A stretch of 6,655 nucleotides of DNA from the NCBI GenBank assembly GCA_003447545.1, contig DLYX01000317.1:2774-9428 (forward strand), read 5' to 3'. The translations under genes and the position numbers were made by a program. This DNA is from Deltaproteobacteria bacterium (GTDB taxonomy: Bacteria > Desulfobacterota > Binatia > UBA12015). A model generated the notes under the pieces. It saw only the letters and a program-made list of their open reading frames with translations, was not told where the DNA came from and made no database searches. Position 1 is the first letter of the stretch. Each line of letters opens with the position of its first letter. Of the stretch, positions 1-6,480 are shown piece by piece.

Positions 1-27
1 GTGGGGGTTCGAGTCCCCCCTCTCGCA
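1..27 (+). tRNA. 3' end of a tRNA, probably tRNA-Leu (truncated by window start)
   Basis: The first bases form a complete T arm: stem GGGGG (3-7), loop TTCGAGT (8-14), stem CCCCC (15-19). The acceptor 3' strand CTCTCGC (20-26) and a discriminator A (27) follow. CCA is not encoded; the next bases are TTTTC. The implied 5' acceptor strand GCGAGAG together with A73 fits bacterial tRNA-Leu, but the anticodon lies outside the window, so the identity is inferred. The gene ends 24 bases before the trigger factor start, so the two may share a transcript that has to be cut at the tRNA 3' end. Confidence 0.8.
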
Positions 28-51
28 TTTTCAACAGGAAAAGTGGGGATC

Positions 52-1335
52 ATGAAGCTCGAAATTGAAGAAATCAGTGCGGTGGAGCGCAAGCTCGTAG
101 TCGAGGTTCCGGCAGATCGTGTTTCCAGCGAGTTTGCGAGCGCTTACGACGAAGTTTCGCGGCACGCCGCGGTCAAGGGGTTTCGCAAGGGAAAAGTCCC
201 TCGGCCGGTGCTGGAGCGGCATTACGGGGAAGACGTTCTCGGGCAGGTGACGCAGAGCCTGATTCAGGAGGGTTTTTCTTTCGCTATGGAAGAATCCAAA
301 TTGGAGATCGTCGCTGAACCCAAATTGGATTTTGAACCCCCTGTGGAAGGCGAGGCGCTGACATTTTCCGCGACTGTCGAGATCCGACCGGAGTTGGGGG
401 ACGTCAACGTCGAGGGATTGGTCGTCCAACGGCCATCGACCGCGGTATCGGACGAGGACGTGGAGAAGGTTCTCGAGCAGATTCGCGAGCGCCATTCCCA
501 ACTCGTCCCGGTCGAGGATCGCAAGGATCTGGCGCGGGGTGACTACGCGACGATCTCCATCGAGGCTTCGGTGGACGGCGACAAGGTCGATGCTCTTTGC
601 GTCGAGGCCGGGACTATCGAAGTAGCGGGCGGAAATCTCCCCGAAGCGCTCGACGAAAAGTTGGAGCATGCAAAGGTCGGCGATACTTTCACGGTAGAAA
701 CTTCGGCACCCCAGGGTGCGCCCGAGGAGCTCAAGGAGAAAACAGTCTCCTACGCAGTCGAGGTGAAGTCCGTCTCCGAGAAGAAGGCACCTGATCTGGA
801 CGACGAATTTGCCAAGGATCACGGGGACTGCGACTCCCTCGATGCCATGCGGGAGCAGATTCGGGGTCAGTTGGAAGGCGAAGCGGTCCGCAAATCGGAT
901 GCGGCGGTCAATGAAGCGATCCTCGATATGGTTCTCGAGCGAACCGAGTTCCTGGCGCCGGGAGGGATGGTCGACGGTCGTGTGGATGCGTTGCTCCGGG
1001 AGTTCTCGATGGAGCTGGCCCAGCAGGGGATGAGGCTGAACGCGGGAGAGCATGAAGACGAGGCTCGCGAGAAGCTGCGTCCGCGGGCGGAACGTGAAGT
1101 CCGAGCCAATATCCTGCTCGAGCACCTCGCCGAGCAGCTGTCGATCGAGGTTGACGAGGAAGCGCTCGCCGCCGAAGTCTCCAAGATTGTGGAATCTGCA
1201 GGCGAGCAGGCCGACCGAGCCCGCGAGTATTTCGCAGATCCCAACAACAGCGAATCTTTGCGAGGGCAATTGCAGCGCTCGCAAACGCTTGAGAAATTGG
1301 TCGCAGGCGCCGAAATCACTGAGGCAGCAAACTGA
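52..1335 (+). CDS. tig: Trigger factor (ribosome-associated chaperone), divergent PPIase domain
   Basis: Trigger factor docks at the ribosomal exit tunnel and shields nascent chains in the cytosol. The 427-residue product is close to the E. coli length (432). The N-terminal ribosome-binding domain (about 1-115) has the signature GFRKGKVP at 43-50, with the F44-R45-K46 contact motif intact. The PPIase domain falls at about 160-243. It has lost the usual I-P-G-F-E motif (LPEAL at 196-200) and the F-P-E-x-Y-H motif (APQGAPEE at 219-226), so isomerase activity is doubtful. The C-terminal chaperone domain (about 247-427) is helical and highly charged. The ATG at 52 is chosen because MKLEIEEIS is the family-typical N-terminus; the open frame continues upstream only through the tRNA. 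The ribosome site is unremarkable: AGGA at 36-39 is rather distant and GGGGA at 45-49 very close. Identity is certain; loss of isomerase activity is inferred. Confidence 0.97.
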   Translation: MKLEIEEISAVERKLVVEVPADRVSSEFASAYDEVSRHAAVKGFRKGKVPRPVLERHYGEDVLGQVTQSLIQEGFSFAMEESKLEIVAEPKLDFEPPVEGEALTFSATVEIRPELGDVNVEGLVVQRPSTAVSDEDVEKVLEQIRERHSQLVPVEDRKDLARGDYATISIEASVDGDKVDALCVEAGTIEVAGGNLPEALDEKLEHAKVGDTFTVETSAPQGAPEELKEKTVSYAVEVKSVSEKKAPDLDDEFAKDHGDCDSLDAMREQIRGQLEGEAVRKSDAAVNEAILDMVLERTEFLAPGGMVDGRVDALLREFSMELAQQGMRLNAGEHEDEAREKLRPRAEREVRANILLEHLAEQLSIEVDEEALAAEVSKIVESAGEQADRAREYFADPNNSESLRGQLQRSQTLEKLVAGAEITEAAN

Positions 1336-1348
1336 CGCGCTCTTGGCG

Positions 1349-1377
1349 TTGCTCAGATTTGTAGATAGGTCTAAGAT
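1349..1377 (+). promoter_or_regulatory. Possible clpP operon promoter (weak)
   Basis: In the 81-base gap between tig and clpP, TTGCTC (1349-1354) and TAAGAT (1372-1377) are 17 bases apart. They match the sigma-70 -35 box at 3 of 6 and the -10 box at 4 of 6 positions. Transcription would begin about 30 bases before the clpP ATG. I see no heat-shock sigma-32 -10 box (CCCCAT-type) and no CIRCE element in the gap. The gap also lacks a clear terminator, so read-through from tig is equally possible. Confidence 0.2.
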
Positions 1378-1416
1378 TATGATGATGGACGCAGTACAAG
1401 TAAGGATCAGCATCCA

Positions 1417-2016
1417 ATGAACAACCTGATACCGATGGTCGTGGAGCAGACCGGAAGAGGCGAGCGCGCCTACGATATTTACTCGCGATTGCTCAAGGAC
1501 CGGATCGTTTTTCTGGGAACTCAGGTGACGGACGATATAGCGAACGTCATCATCGCTCAGCTGCTTTTTCTGGAGTCCGAGGACCCTGAGAAAGATATTC
1601 ACTTCTACATCAATTCCCCGGGTGGCTCGGTCTCCGCAGGCCTCGCGATCTACGATACGATGCAATACATCCGCCCATCCGTTTCGACCCTCTGTCTCGG
1701 ACAGGCCGCGAGCATGGGAGCCCTGCTGCTCACCGCTGGCGAAAAGGGAAAAAGATTTGCCCTCCCCTACGCACGCATCATGATCCACCAACCGCTTGGT
1801 GGAGCTCAGGGGCAGGCGACCGACATTGACATTCAAGCGCGCGAAATTCTTCGGGTTCGTGAACAGCTCAATCAGATTCTGTCCGGCCATACCGGACAGA
1901 GCATGAAGCGGATCGAGAAGGATACAGACCGCGATTTCTTTATGACCAGCGAGCATGCCGTGGAGTATGGCTTGGTCGATGAGGTGATTGCCGCGCGCAA
2001 TTCCAAGAAAAACTAG
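1417..2016 (+). CDS. clpP: ATP-dependent Clp protease proteolytic subunit
   Basis: ClpP is the serine peptidase of the ClpXP and ClpAP machines: two stacked heptameric rings enclosing a cytosolic degradation chamber. The 199-residue protein has the full triad. Ser99 lies in GQAASMGA, His124 in MIHQP and Asp173 in DTDRDFF; the spacings (25 and 49 residues) equal those of the E. coli enzyme. The oxyanion and substrate strand [11 protein letters not shown] is at 65-75. The N-terminal [20 protein letters not shown] is the conserved axial-loop region, preceded by a propeptide of only a few residues. The ATG at 1417 is the only possible start: an in-frame TAA lies at 1372 with no start codon between. 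AGGA at 1403-1406 is the likely ribosome site, 10 bases upstream. clpX follows after 8 bases, so subunit and unfoldase are made together. It is not a ClpP2-type or catalytically dead paralogue. Confidence 0.99.
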   Translation: MNNLIPMVVEQTGRGERAYDIYSRLLKDRIVFLGTQVTDDIANVIIAQLLFLESEDPEKDIHFYINSPGGSVSAGLAIYDTMQYIRPSVSTLCLGQAASMGALLLTAGEKGKRFALPYARIMIHQPLGGAQGQATDIDIQAREILRVREQLNQILSGHTGQSMKRIEKDTDRDFFMTSEHAVEYGLVDEVIAARNSKKN

Positions 2017-2024
2017 GATAGCTT

Positions 2025-3278
2025 ATGGCGAAACACGGCGACGATAGATCTGGGAACCTCGTTTGTTCCTTCTGCGGCAAAAGTCAGGACGAAGTCCGGA
2101 AGCTTATCGCTGGGCCTACGGTTTATATCTGCGATGAATGTATCGATTTATGCAACGATATCATCGCGGAGGAATGCGACCAGGAGGAGAGCATTGCCGC
2201 CGGGTCCGCTGTCCCCAAGCCCGCGGAAATCAAGAAAGTGCTCGACCAGTACGTCATCGGTCAGGAGCATGCCAAGAAGATTCTCGCCGTAGCGGTTCAT
2301 AACCACTACAAGCGAATCGATTCGCAGCTGGTGTCCGGTGACGTCGAGCTACAGAAATCCAATATCCTGCTGATCGGGCCCACCGGGTCGGGCAAGACAC
2401 TGTTGGCCCAGACCCTGGCCAGATTCCTGCAAGTTCCCTTTGCCATCGCCGATGCGACCTCGTTGACGGAAGCGGGCTATGTGGGCGAAGACGTCGAGAA
2501 TATCATCCTGTCTCTGCTGCAGAATGCGGATTATGACGTCGAAAAATGCCAACGGGGTATCGTCTATATCGACGAGATCGACAAGATCGCCCGCAAGGGA
2601 GATAACCCGTCGATCACCCGCGATGTGTCAGGCGAGGGTGTGCAGCAGGCTCTGCTGAAGATCATCGAGGGTACCACCGCCGCAGTCCCGCCCAAGGGCG
2701 GACGCAAGCACCCCCAGCAGGAATTTCTGCAGGTGGATACGACCAATATCCTCTTCATCTGCGGGGGCGCGTTTGTCGGCCTCGAGGATCTGATTCGGCG
2801 CCGAGCCGGTTTGAAGAAGGTCGGCTTCGGTGTGGATTTGAAGAGCCGTGACTCGCGCAGCAATAGCGAGGTCCTGCCGGATTCACAGACGGGCGATTTG
2901 TTGAAGTTCGGATTGATCCCGGAGTTTGTCGGTCGTCTGCCGATGATCGCCACGCTGACAGAGTTGGATGCCGATGCTCTTGTGCAGATTCTGCAGGAGC
3001 CCAAAAATGCTCTGACCAAGCAGTACGCGAAGCTCTTCGAGATGGAGAATGTGAACCTGAAGTTCACCGATGGCGCCCTGCGTGCGATTGCCAACGAAGC
3101 GCTGGAGCGGAAGTCCGGGGCGCGCGGCTTGCGCGCGATCATGGAGGCCATGATGCTGGACATCATGTACGACATCCCCTCCGAGCCCAATATCAAGGAA
3201 GTTGTGATTTCCGAAGAAGTCATCACGAACCACGAGCACCCCATCGTGCTTTACCAGAAGACCGCCGAAACGGCGTGA
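2025..3278 (+). CDS. clpX: ClpX, AAA+ unfoldase and specificity subunit of ClpXP
   Basis: ClpX is a hexameric ATPase that recognises tags such as ssrA, unfolds the substrate and threads it into ClpP. The 417-residue protein opens with the C4 zinc-binding dimerisation domain (Cys14, Cys17, Cys36, Cys39). The AAA+ module has Walker A GPTGSGKT (118-125), the pore-1 loop GYVG (151-154), Walker B with Asp183-Glu184 in YIDEID, the RKH loop (227-229), the arginine-finger segment GLIPEFVGR ending at Arg304, and sensor 2 in GARGLR (365-370). The ClpP-docking tripeptide is VGF (266-268) where E. coli has IGF, a conservative change. The ATG at 2025 gives the standard N-terminus. Its Shine-Dalgarno AGGA (2015-2018) overlaps the clpP stop codon, so translation is probably coupled. 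The C-terminus is somewhat shorter than in E. coli (424 residues). All motifs needed for activity are present. Confidence 0.99.
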   Translation: MAKHGDDRSGNLVCSFCGKSQDEVRKLIAGPTVYICDECIDLCNDIIAEECDQEESIAAGSAVPKPAEIKKVLDQYVIGQEHAKKILAVAVHNHYKRIDSQLVSGDVELQKSNILLIGPTGSGKTLLAQTLARFLQVPFAIADATSLTEAGYVGEDVENIILSLLQNADYDVEKCQRGIVYIDEIDKIARKGDNPSITRDVSGEGVQQALLKIIEGTTAAVPPKGGRKHPQQEFLQVDTTNILFICGGAFVGLEDLIRRRAGLKKVGFGVDLKSRDSRSNSEVLPDSQTGDLLKFGLIPEFVGRLPMIATLTELDADALVQILQEPKNALTKQYAKLFEMENVNLKFTDGALRAIANEALERKSGARGLRAIMEAMMLDIMYDIPSEPNIKEVVISEEVITNHEHPIVLYQKTAETA

Positions 3279-3290
3279 GGCGATAGATCT

Positions 3291-5741
3291 ATGTTGTTCC
3301 GCAATGATAAGGATAAGCCCGAGGCAGACACCGAGGATTCAGGTGGCGGTCTGCGCGTTCCCCTCCTGCCCCTCCGGGATATTATTGTATTCCCGCATAT
3401 GGTCGTGCCTCTCTTCGTAGGCCGCCAGCGCTCGATCCGCGCCCTCGAAGAGGCGATGAACAAGCAGAAATTTGTGCTTCTGGCGGCTCAGAAAGACGCC
3501 AAGACCAACGAGCCTGCGGAGGCCGATATCTACGATGTCGGCACGCTGGGCACAGTCGTCCAATTGCTCCGTCTCCCGGACGGCACCGTGAAGGTGCTGG
3601 TCGAAGGAAAGAAGCGCGCGCGTATCGAGCGATACGTTCCGCATGACGAATTTTTCCTGGTCGACGTCGAGGAAATCGAGGAAAACTGCGAGGTCACCAA
3701 CGAGATCGAGGCTCTGGTTCGGAGCGTAAATTCGACATTCGAGAATTACGTCAAGCTCAACAAGAAAATCCCGCCAGAGGCGATCATGTCCGTAGCGTCG
3801 ATCACGGAACCTGCGCGCCTGGCGGATACGATTGTCGCGCACCTGAGCATCAAGATCGAGGACAAGGAAGGGTTGCTGGAAACGGAAGACCCGTCGGCCA
3901 GGCTCGAGAAAGTTCTTGGCTTCATGCGGTCCGAGATCGAGATTCTCGAGGTCGAGAAGCGGATCCGTTCGCGGGTCAAGAAACAAATGGAGAAGACCCA
4001 GAAGGAGTACTATCTCAACGAGCAGATGCGAGCCATCCAGAAGGAGCTCGGTGAGAAGGACGAATTCAAGAACGAAATCCAGGAACTCGAGGAGAAGATC
4101 CTCGCGAAGAAGATGACCGAAGAAGCTCAGGACAAGGCGGTCAAGGAGCTGAAGAAGCTCAAGATGATGTCGCCCATGTCCGCCGAGGCGACCGTCGTCC
4201 GCAACTATATCGACTGGATGATTGCCCTGCCTTGGGGCGAATACTCTGATGATCAGATCGATCTCGATGCCGCCGAAGGCGTTCTCGATGATGACCACTA
4301 TGGCCTCGAGAAGGTCAAGGAGCGCATTATCGAGTATCTTGCCGTTCAGGCTCGCGTCGGAGAACTGAAGGGGCCCATCATTTGTCTCGTGGGCCCTCCC
4401 GGGGTCGGGAAAACCTCATTGGGCAAATCGGTGGCTCGCGCCATCGGACGCCAGTTTGTTCGTATTTCTCTGGGTGGAGTGCGCGACGAGGCCGAAATTC
4501 GTGGCCACCGCCGGACCTATATCGGCGCCTTGCCGGGCAAGATTATCCAGTCGATGAAAAAGGCGCAGTCCGGAAATCCCGTCTTCCTGCTCGACGAGAT
4601 CGACAAGATGTCGACCGACTTCCGGGGCGACCCTTCTTCGGCTTTGTTGGAAGTGCTCGATCCGGAGCAGAATACGACCTTTAACGACCATTATCTGGAC
4701 GTGGATTATGATCTCTCCAAGGTGATGTTCGTCACGACGGCGAATAATCTCGAAGGAATCCCGCGCCCCCTGCAGGATCGCATGGAGATCATTCGAATCC
4801 CCGGATACACGGAGATCGAAAAACTCAACATTGCCAAGCGCTATCTGGTCCCCAAGGTGCGTGGTGCCAATGGATTGGAAGAGGAAGCCCTGACTTTCTC
4901 CGATAATGCGATCCTCGGCGTGATTCGCCACTACACCAAGGAAGCCGGTGTTCGCAGTCTGGAACGCGAGCTTTCGGGGCTTTGCCGCAAGGTGGTCGTG
5001 GAAGTTGTTCGATCCAAGTCCGAAGATCCCGTGCAAATTCGCTCCGAGAACTTGGAAAAGTACCTCGGTCCCCAGAAGTTCAGCTACGGCCGTGCGGGCA
5101 CGGAAGCCAAATTGGGCGTAACCACCGGACTGGCGTGGACCGATATGGGTGGAGAGTTGCTCGAAACCGAAGTGTCTGTGGTTCCCGGGAAGGGCAAGCT
5201 GACAATTACGGGCCGACTGGGCGAGGTGATGCAGGAGTCGGCGCAGGCAGCCATGTCCTATGTGCGATCGCGGGCTGATGATCTCGGCCTCTCGCGCGAG
5301 TTCTACCAGCAGGTCGATGTCCATATTCACGTGCCCGAAGGGGCTGCGCCGAAGGACGGCCCCTCGGCCGGGATTACTCTGGCCACATCATTGGTTTCGG
5401 CTTTGACGCGCATTCCGGTTCGATCGGATTTTGCGATGACCGGCGAGGTGACTCTGCGCGGAAATGTCCTGCCGATCGGCGGTTTGAAGGAGAAAGTCCT
5501 GGCGGCTCATCGTGGCGGCATCAAGCACATCCTGATTCCTCAGGAAAACGAGAAGGATATTCAGGATATCCCTGAGTCCATCCGGGCAGACCTCACCCTC
5601 GAGGCGGTCGCGCATATGGATGTGGTGCTTCGCAGGGCTCTGGTTCTGGATAATCCCGAGGATTTCCTGAAGCCCACCGGGACTATTCCAAATCCGTTTC
5701 CGCCCGAAGCTGACTCGCCCGGGGACGTCATTCGTCACTAG
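3291..5741 (+). CDS. lon: Lon, ATP-dependent serine protease
   Basis: Lon is a homohexameric cytosolic protease with AAA+ and peptidase domains in one chain. It removes misfolded proteins and selected regulators. The 816 residues contain an acidic leader (1-20), the substrate-recognition domain beginning at [13 protein letters not shown] (23-35), and a charged helical/coiled-coil stretch (about 215-290). Then come Walker A GPPGVGKT (368-375), Walker B VFLLDEID with Asp435-Glu436, and a peptidase domain from about 600. Catalytic Ser692 sits in KDGPSAG and Lys735 in GGLKEK, 43 residues apart as in E. coli (Ser679/Lys722). This is the LonA type, with no membrane segment. The ATG at 3291 lies 12 bases after clpX. 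GAGG at 3277-3280 overlaps the clpX TGA and is the likely ribosome site, spaced 10 bases. A tail of about 25 residues rich in Pro and acidic residues follows the peptidase fold. It is longer than E. coli Lon (784) and similar to what I recall of myxobacterial Lon. Confidence 0.99.
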   Translation: MLFRNDKDKPEADTEDSGGGLRVPLLPLRDIIVFPHMVVPLFVGRQRSIRALEEAMNKQKFVLLAAQKDAKTNEPAEADIYDVGTLGTVVQLLRLPDGTVKVLVEGKKRARIERYVPHDEFFLVDVEEIEENCEVTNEIEALVRSVNSTFENYVKLNKKIPPEAIMSVASITEPARLADTIVAHLSIKIEDKEGLLETEDPSARLEKVLGFMRSEIEILEVEKRIRSRVKKQMEKTQKEYYLNEQMRAIQKELGEKDEFKNEIQELEEKILAKKMTEEAQDKAVKELKKLKMMSPMSAEATVVRNYIDWMIALPWGEYSDDQIDLDAAEGVLDDDHYGLEKVKERIIEYLAVQARVGELKGPIICLVGPPGVGKTSLGKSVARAIGRQFVRISLGGVRDEAEIRGHRRTYIGALPGKIIQSMKKAQSGNPVFLLDEIDKMSTDFRGDPSSALLEVLDPEQNTTFNDHYLDVDYDLSKVMFVTTANNLEGIPRPLQDRMEIIRIPGYTEIEKLNIAKRYLVPKVRGANGLEEEALTFSDNAILGVIRHYTKEAGVRSLERELSGLCRKVVVEVVRSKSEDPVQIRSENLEKYLGPQKFSYGRAGTEAKLGVTTGLAWTDMGGELLETEVSVVPGKGKLTITGRLGEVMQESAQAAMSYVRSRADDLGLSREFYQQVDVHIHVPEGAAPKDGPSAGITLATSLVSALTRIPVRSDFAMTGEVTLRGNVLPIGGLKEKVLAAHRGGIKHILIPQENEKDIQDIPESIRADLTLEAVAHMDVVLRRALVLDNPEDFLKPTGTIPNPFPPEADSPGDVIRH

Positions 5742-5750
5742 AACCTTGGT

Positions 5751-5787
5751 GGCAAAAAGCGAGCTTCGATCGCTGTCTCGATTTGCC
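5751..5787 (+). repeat. Imperfect inverted repeat just after lon
   Basis: GGCAAA (5751-5756) is complementary to TTTGCC (5782-5787), enclosing a second short inverted repeat AGCGA (5758-5762) and TCGCT (5770-5774). The RNA could fold into a branched or interrupted hairpin beginning about 10 bases after the lon stop codon. No U-run follows on the + strand (the next bases are CCCC then AAAAA), so it does not look like an intrinsic terminator. It might stabilise the lon mRNA end or be part of the hup leader. Formation is inferred from base pairing only. Confidence 0.35.
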
Positions 5788-5810
5788 CCCCAAAAACATT
5801 GAGCTTTCGT

Positions 5811-5837
5811 TTGAACGCCTTTCCAGCTCCTGATACT
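5811..5837 (+). promoter_or_regulatory. Possible hup promoter (weak)
   Basis: TTGAAC (5811-5816) and GATACT (5832-5837) each match the sigma-70 boxes at 4 of 6 positions, but the 15-base spacing is shorter than the usual 17. Transcription would start around 5844, about 25 bases before the hup ATG. A separate promoter is expected because HU is normally far more abundant than Lon and the gap is 128 bases. This particular pair of boxes remains only a candidate. Confidence 0.2.
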
Positions 5838-5854
5838 CGGGAGTCACCTCGAAA

Positions 5855-5865
5855 GGGGGGGGGAG
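5855..5865 (+). promoter_or_regulatory. Ribosome binding site of hup inside a run of nine G
   Basis: Nine consecutive G (5855-5863) run into GGAG (5862-5865), ending 4 bases before the hup ATG. The purine tract serves as the Shine-Dalgarno sequence and supports the chosen start. It can pair with several pyrimidine tracts in the same leader, notably CCCCCC at 5786-5791 plus GTCTC at 5775-5779, so access by the ribosome could be controlled by RNA folding. The run is also a place where replication slippage or sequencing error could change the length. Confidence 0.6.
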
Positions 5866-5869
5866 ACTG

Positions 5870-6142
5870 ATGACAAAAGCAGATCTGATCGAAGCAGTGG
5901 CAACCAAGATGGACCTTCCGAAGGCATTGGCCGAAAGAACGGTAAATCTGATTTTTGATGATATCACGACGGCCCTGAAGGCTGACGATAAAGTGAACAT
6001 CTCCGGATTTGGAACCTTTACGGTGTCGAATCGTAAGGCGCGCCAAGGGCGTAACCCGAAAACGGGAGAAACCATTGAGATTGCTGCATCTCGTGCAGCG
6101 AAATTCAAAGCCGGTAAAGGCTTGAAGGACTCTCTGAACTAG
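5870..6142 (+). CDS. hup: HU-family DNA-binding nucleoid protein
   Basis: HU is a small basic dimer that bends and compacts DNA in the nucleoid without strong sequence preference. The 90-residue product is the standard length. Its start MTKADLIEAVA is typical of the helical dimer body. GFGTF (46-50) is the family signature before the DNA-binding arm. The arm holds Arg55, Lys56, Arg58, Arg61 and the tip motif NPKTGE (62-67), in which Pro63 is the residue that wedges between bases. It is HU rather than IHF judging by position after lon (as hupB in E. coli), the GFGTF signature and the arm sequence, though IHF-like specificity cannot be excluded by reading alone. The ATG at 5870 is fixed by the strong purine tract just before it. 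No ppiD follows, unlike in gamma-proteobacteria; tRNA-Val comes 57 bases later. Confidence 0.97.
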   Translation: MTKADLIEAVATKMDLPKALAERTVNLIFDDITTALKADDKVNISGFGTFTVSNRKARQGRNPKTGETIEIAASRAAKFKAGKGLKDSLN

Positions 6143-6155
6143 AGTCCGTGAAGAC

Positions 6156-6176
6156 TGGCGCATCCATGATGCGTCG
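6156..6176 (+). repeat. Stable hairpin between hup and tRNA-Val
   Basis: CGCATC (6159-6164) pairs perfectly with GATGCG (6168-6173) around a CAT triloop. G-U, G-C and U-G pairs outside extend it to nine pairs (6156-6176). It starts 13 bases after the hup stop codon. No U-run follows, so it is a poor intrinsic terminator. It could protect the hup mRNA 3' end, or mark a processing point if hup and tRNA-Val are transcribed together. Confidence 0.5.
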
Positions 6177-6199
6177 CGTAAACCGGTAGTTCGGAATCT

Positions 6200-6272
6200 G
6201 GGCGGTTAGCTCAGTTGGGAGAGCATCGGCCTTACAAGCCGAGGGTCATCCGTTCGATCCGGATACCGCCCA
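6200..6272 (+). tRNA. tRNA-Val, anticodon UAC
   Basis: A complete 73-base cloverleaf is visible. Acceptor GGGCGGT (6200-6206) pairs with ACCGCCC (6265-6271). The D arm is GCTC/GAGC (6209-6212, 6221-6224). The anticodon stem TCGGC/GCCGA encloses loop CTTACAA (6231-6237), giving anticodon TAC (6233-6235) for Val codons GUA and GUG. The variable loop is GGGTC, and the T arm ATCCG/CGGAT encloses TTCGATC. The discriminator is A6272 and CCA is not encoded, so a CCA-adding enzyme is needed. I find no convincing promoter in the 57 bases upstream; it may be read through from hup. A terminator starts 5 bases after it. Confidence 0.97.
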
Positions 6273-6277
6273 TGATT

Positions 6278-6315
6278 AAAAAGGGAGCGAGCCAGAAGGC
6301 TCGTTCCCTTTTTTT
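6278..6315 (+). terminator. Intrinsic terminator after tRNA-Val, probably bidirectional
   Basis: The stem GGGAGCGAGCC (6283-6293) pairs with GGCTCGTTCCC (6298-6308) around an AGAA loop, with a single G-U pair (6287/6304). It is followed by seven T (6309-6315). Five A (6278-6282) precede the stem, so the minus-strand transcript has the same hairpin followed by five U, with one C-A mismatch in place of the G-U pair. It therefore probably ends both the hup/tRNA-Val transcript and the transcript of the small minus-strand gene that runs towards it. Confidence 0.92.
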
Positions 6316-6330
6316 CGAATATTCTTCAAT

Positions 6331-6360
6331 TTTCTCGCCGCGATCAGCACCGGCGGGAAA
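6331..6360 (+). repeat. Inverted repeat between the terminator and the small minus-strand gene
   Basis: TTTCTCGCCG (6331-6340) can pair with CGGCGGGAAA (6351-6360) over ten positions, one of them a U-G pair, around a 10-base loop. On the + strand it is followed by TTTT (6361-6364), so it could act as a back-up terminator for transcripts leaking past 6315. On the minus strand it lies just after the stop codon of the small gene, has one mismatch and no U-run, and could only stabilise the mRNA end. Confidence 0.45.
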
Positions 6361-6364
6361 TTTT

Positions 6365-6466
6365 CTAATCTTCTTCGATGACGCTCAGGATCAGGAAGGT
6401 CAGGGCGATACAGCCGGCGGCGACCATGGCCCCGAATGTAAACATCATATAATCGTCAAAAAGCAT
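6365..6466 (-). CDS. Small single-helix membrane protein, 33 residues, unknown function
   Basis: I do not recognise this family. The peptide begins MLFDDYMM. A hydrophobic stretch at about residues 7-30 (FTFGAMVAAGCIALTFLILS at 9-28) is long enough for one transmembrane helix, with a small-residue face AAG at 16-18 and Cys19. It ends VIEED. Both ends are acidic and there is no Lys, Arg or His, so the positive-inside rule does not predict an orientation. Evidence that it is real: a near-perfect Shine-Dalgarno GAGGAG (6475-6480 on this strand) is spaced 8 bases from the ATG. An in-frame TGA five codons upstream leaves no alternative upstream start. About 70 percent of codons end in G or C, like the neighbours. 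A terminator in its orientation lies downstream. It faces tRNA-Val and diverges from tRNA-Asp. By general precedent such peptides often join larger membrane complexes, but nothing here names a partner. Confidence 0.72.
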   Translation of the reverse strand: MLFDDYMMFTFGAMVAAGCIALTFLILSVIEED

Positions 6467-6474
6467 TCTGATTT

Positions 6475-6480
6475 CTCCTC
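6475..6480 (-). promoter_or_regulatory. Strong ribosome binding site of the small membrane protein gene
   Basis: The minus strand reads GAGGAG here, complementary to the anti-Shine-Dalgarno core CUCC of 16S rRNA, 8 bases before the ATG at 6466. It is the best-spaced strong ribosome site in the window, and together with the upstream in-frame stop it decides the start. Confidence 0.7.

Noticed and set aside
1362..1373. Small inverted repeat TAGA-TAGG-TCTA upstream of clpP
   Set aside because: Four base pairs, mostly A-T, is too weak for a hairpin or a credible operator.
31..1956. 641-codon open frame on the minus strand across tig and clpP
   Set aside because: tig and clpP lie in the same + frame, so a GC-rich third-position bias keeps one antisense frame open across both. 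The translation shows no family resemblance, and both + genes are unmistakable.
2042..3290. Ten-base direct repeat CGATAGATCT at 2042-2051 and 3281-3290
   Set aside because: One copy is inside the clpX coding start and the other in the gap before lon. Ten bases repeated once in 6.6 kb is within reach of chance, and no third copy or partner site was seen.
3339..5330. Two long minus-strand open frames (319 and 304 codons) inside lon
   Set aside because: They are antisense shadows of lon codon use, Leu/Arg/Asp-rich with no recognisable domain, and lie entirely within an intact conserved gene.
5728..6163. Minus-strand open frames of 126 and 141 codons overlapping hup
   Set aside because: They are opposite the certain hup gene, have no ribosome site, and their sequence is just the complement of hup and its leader.
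6200..6272. tRNA-Val as an integration site for a mobile element
   Set aside because: No integrase and no repeated copy of the tRNA 3' end is visible in the window.
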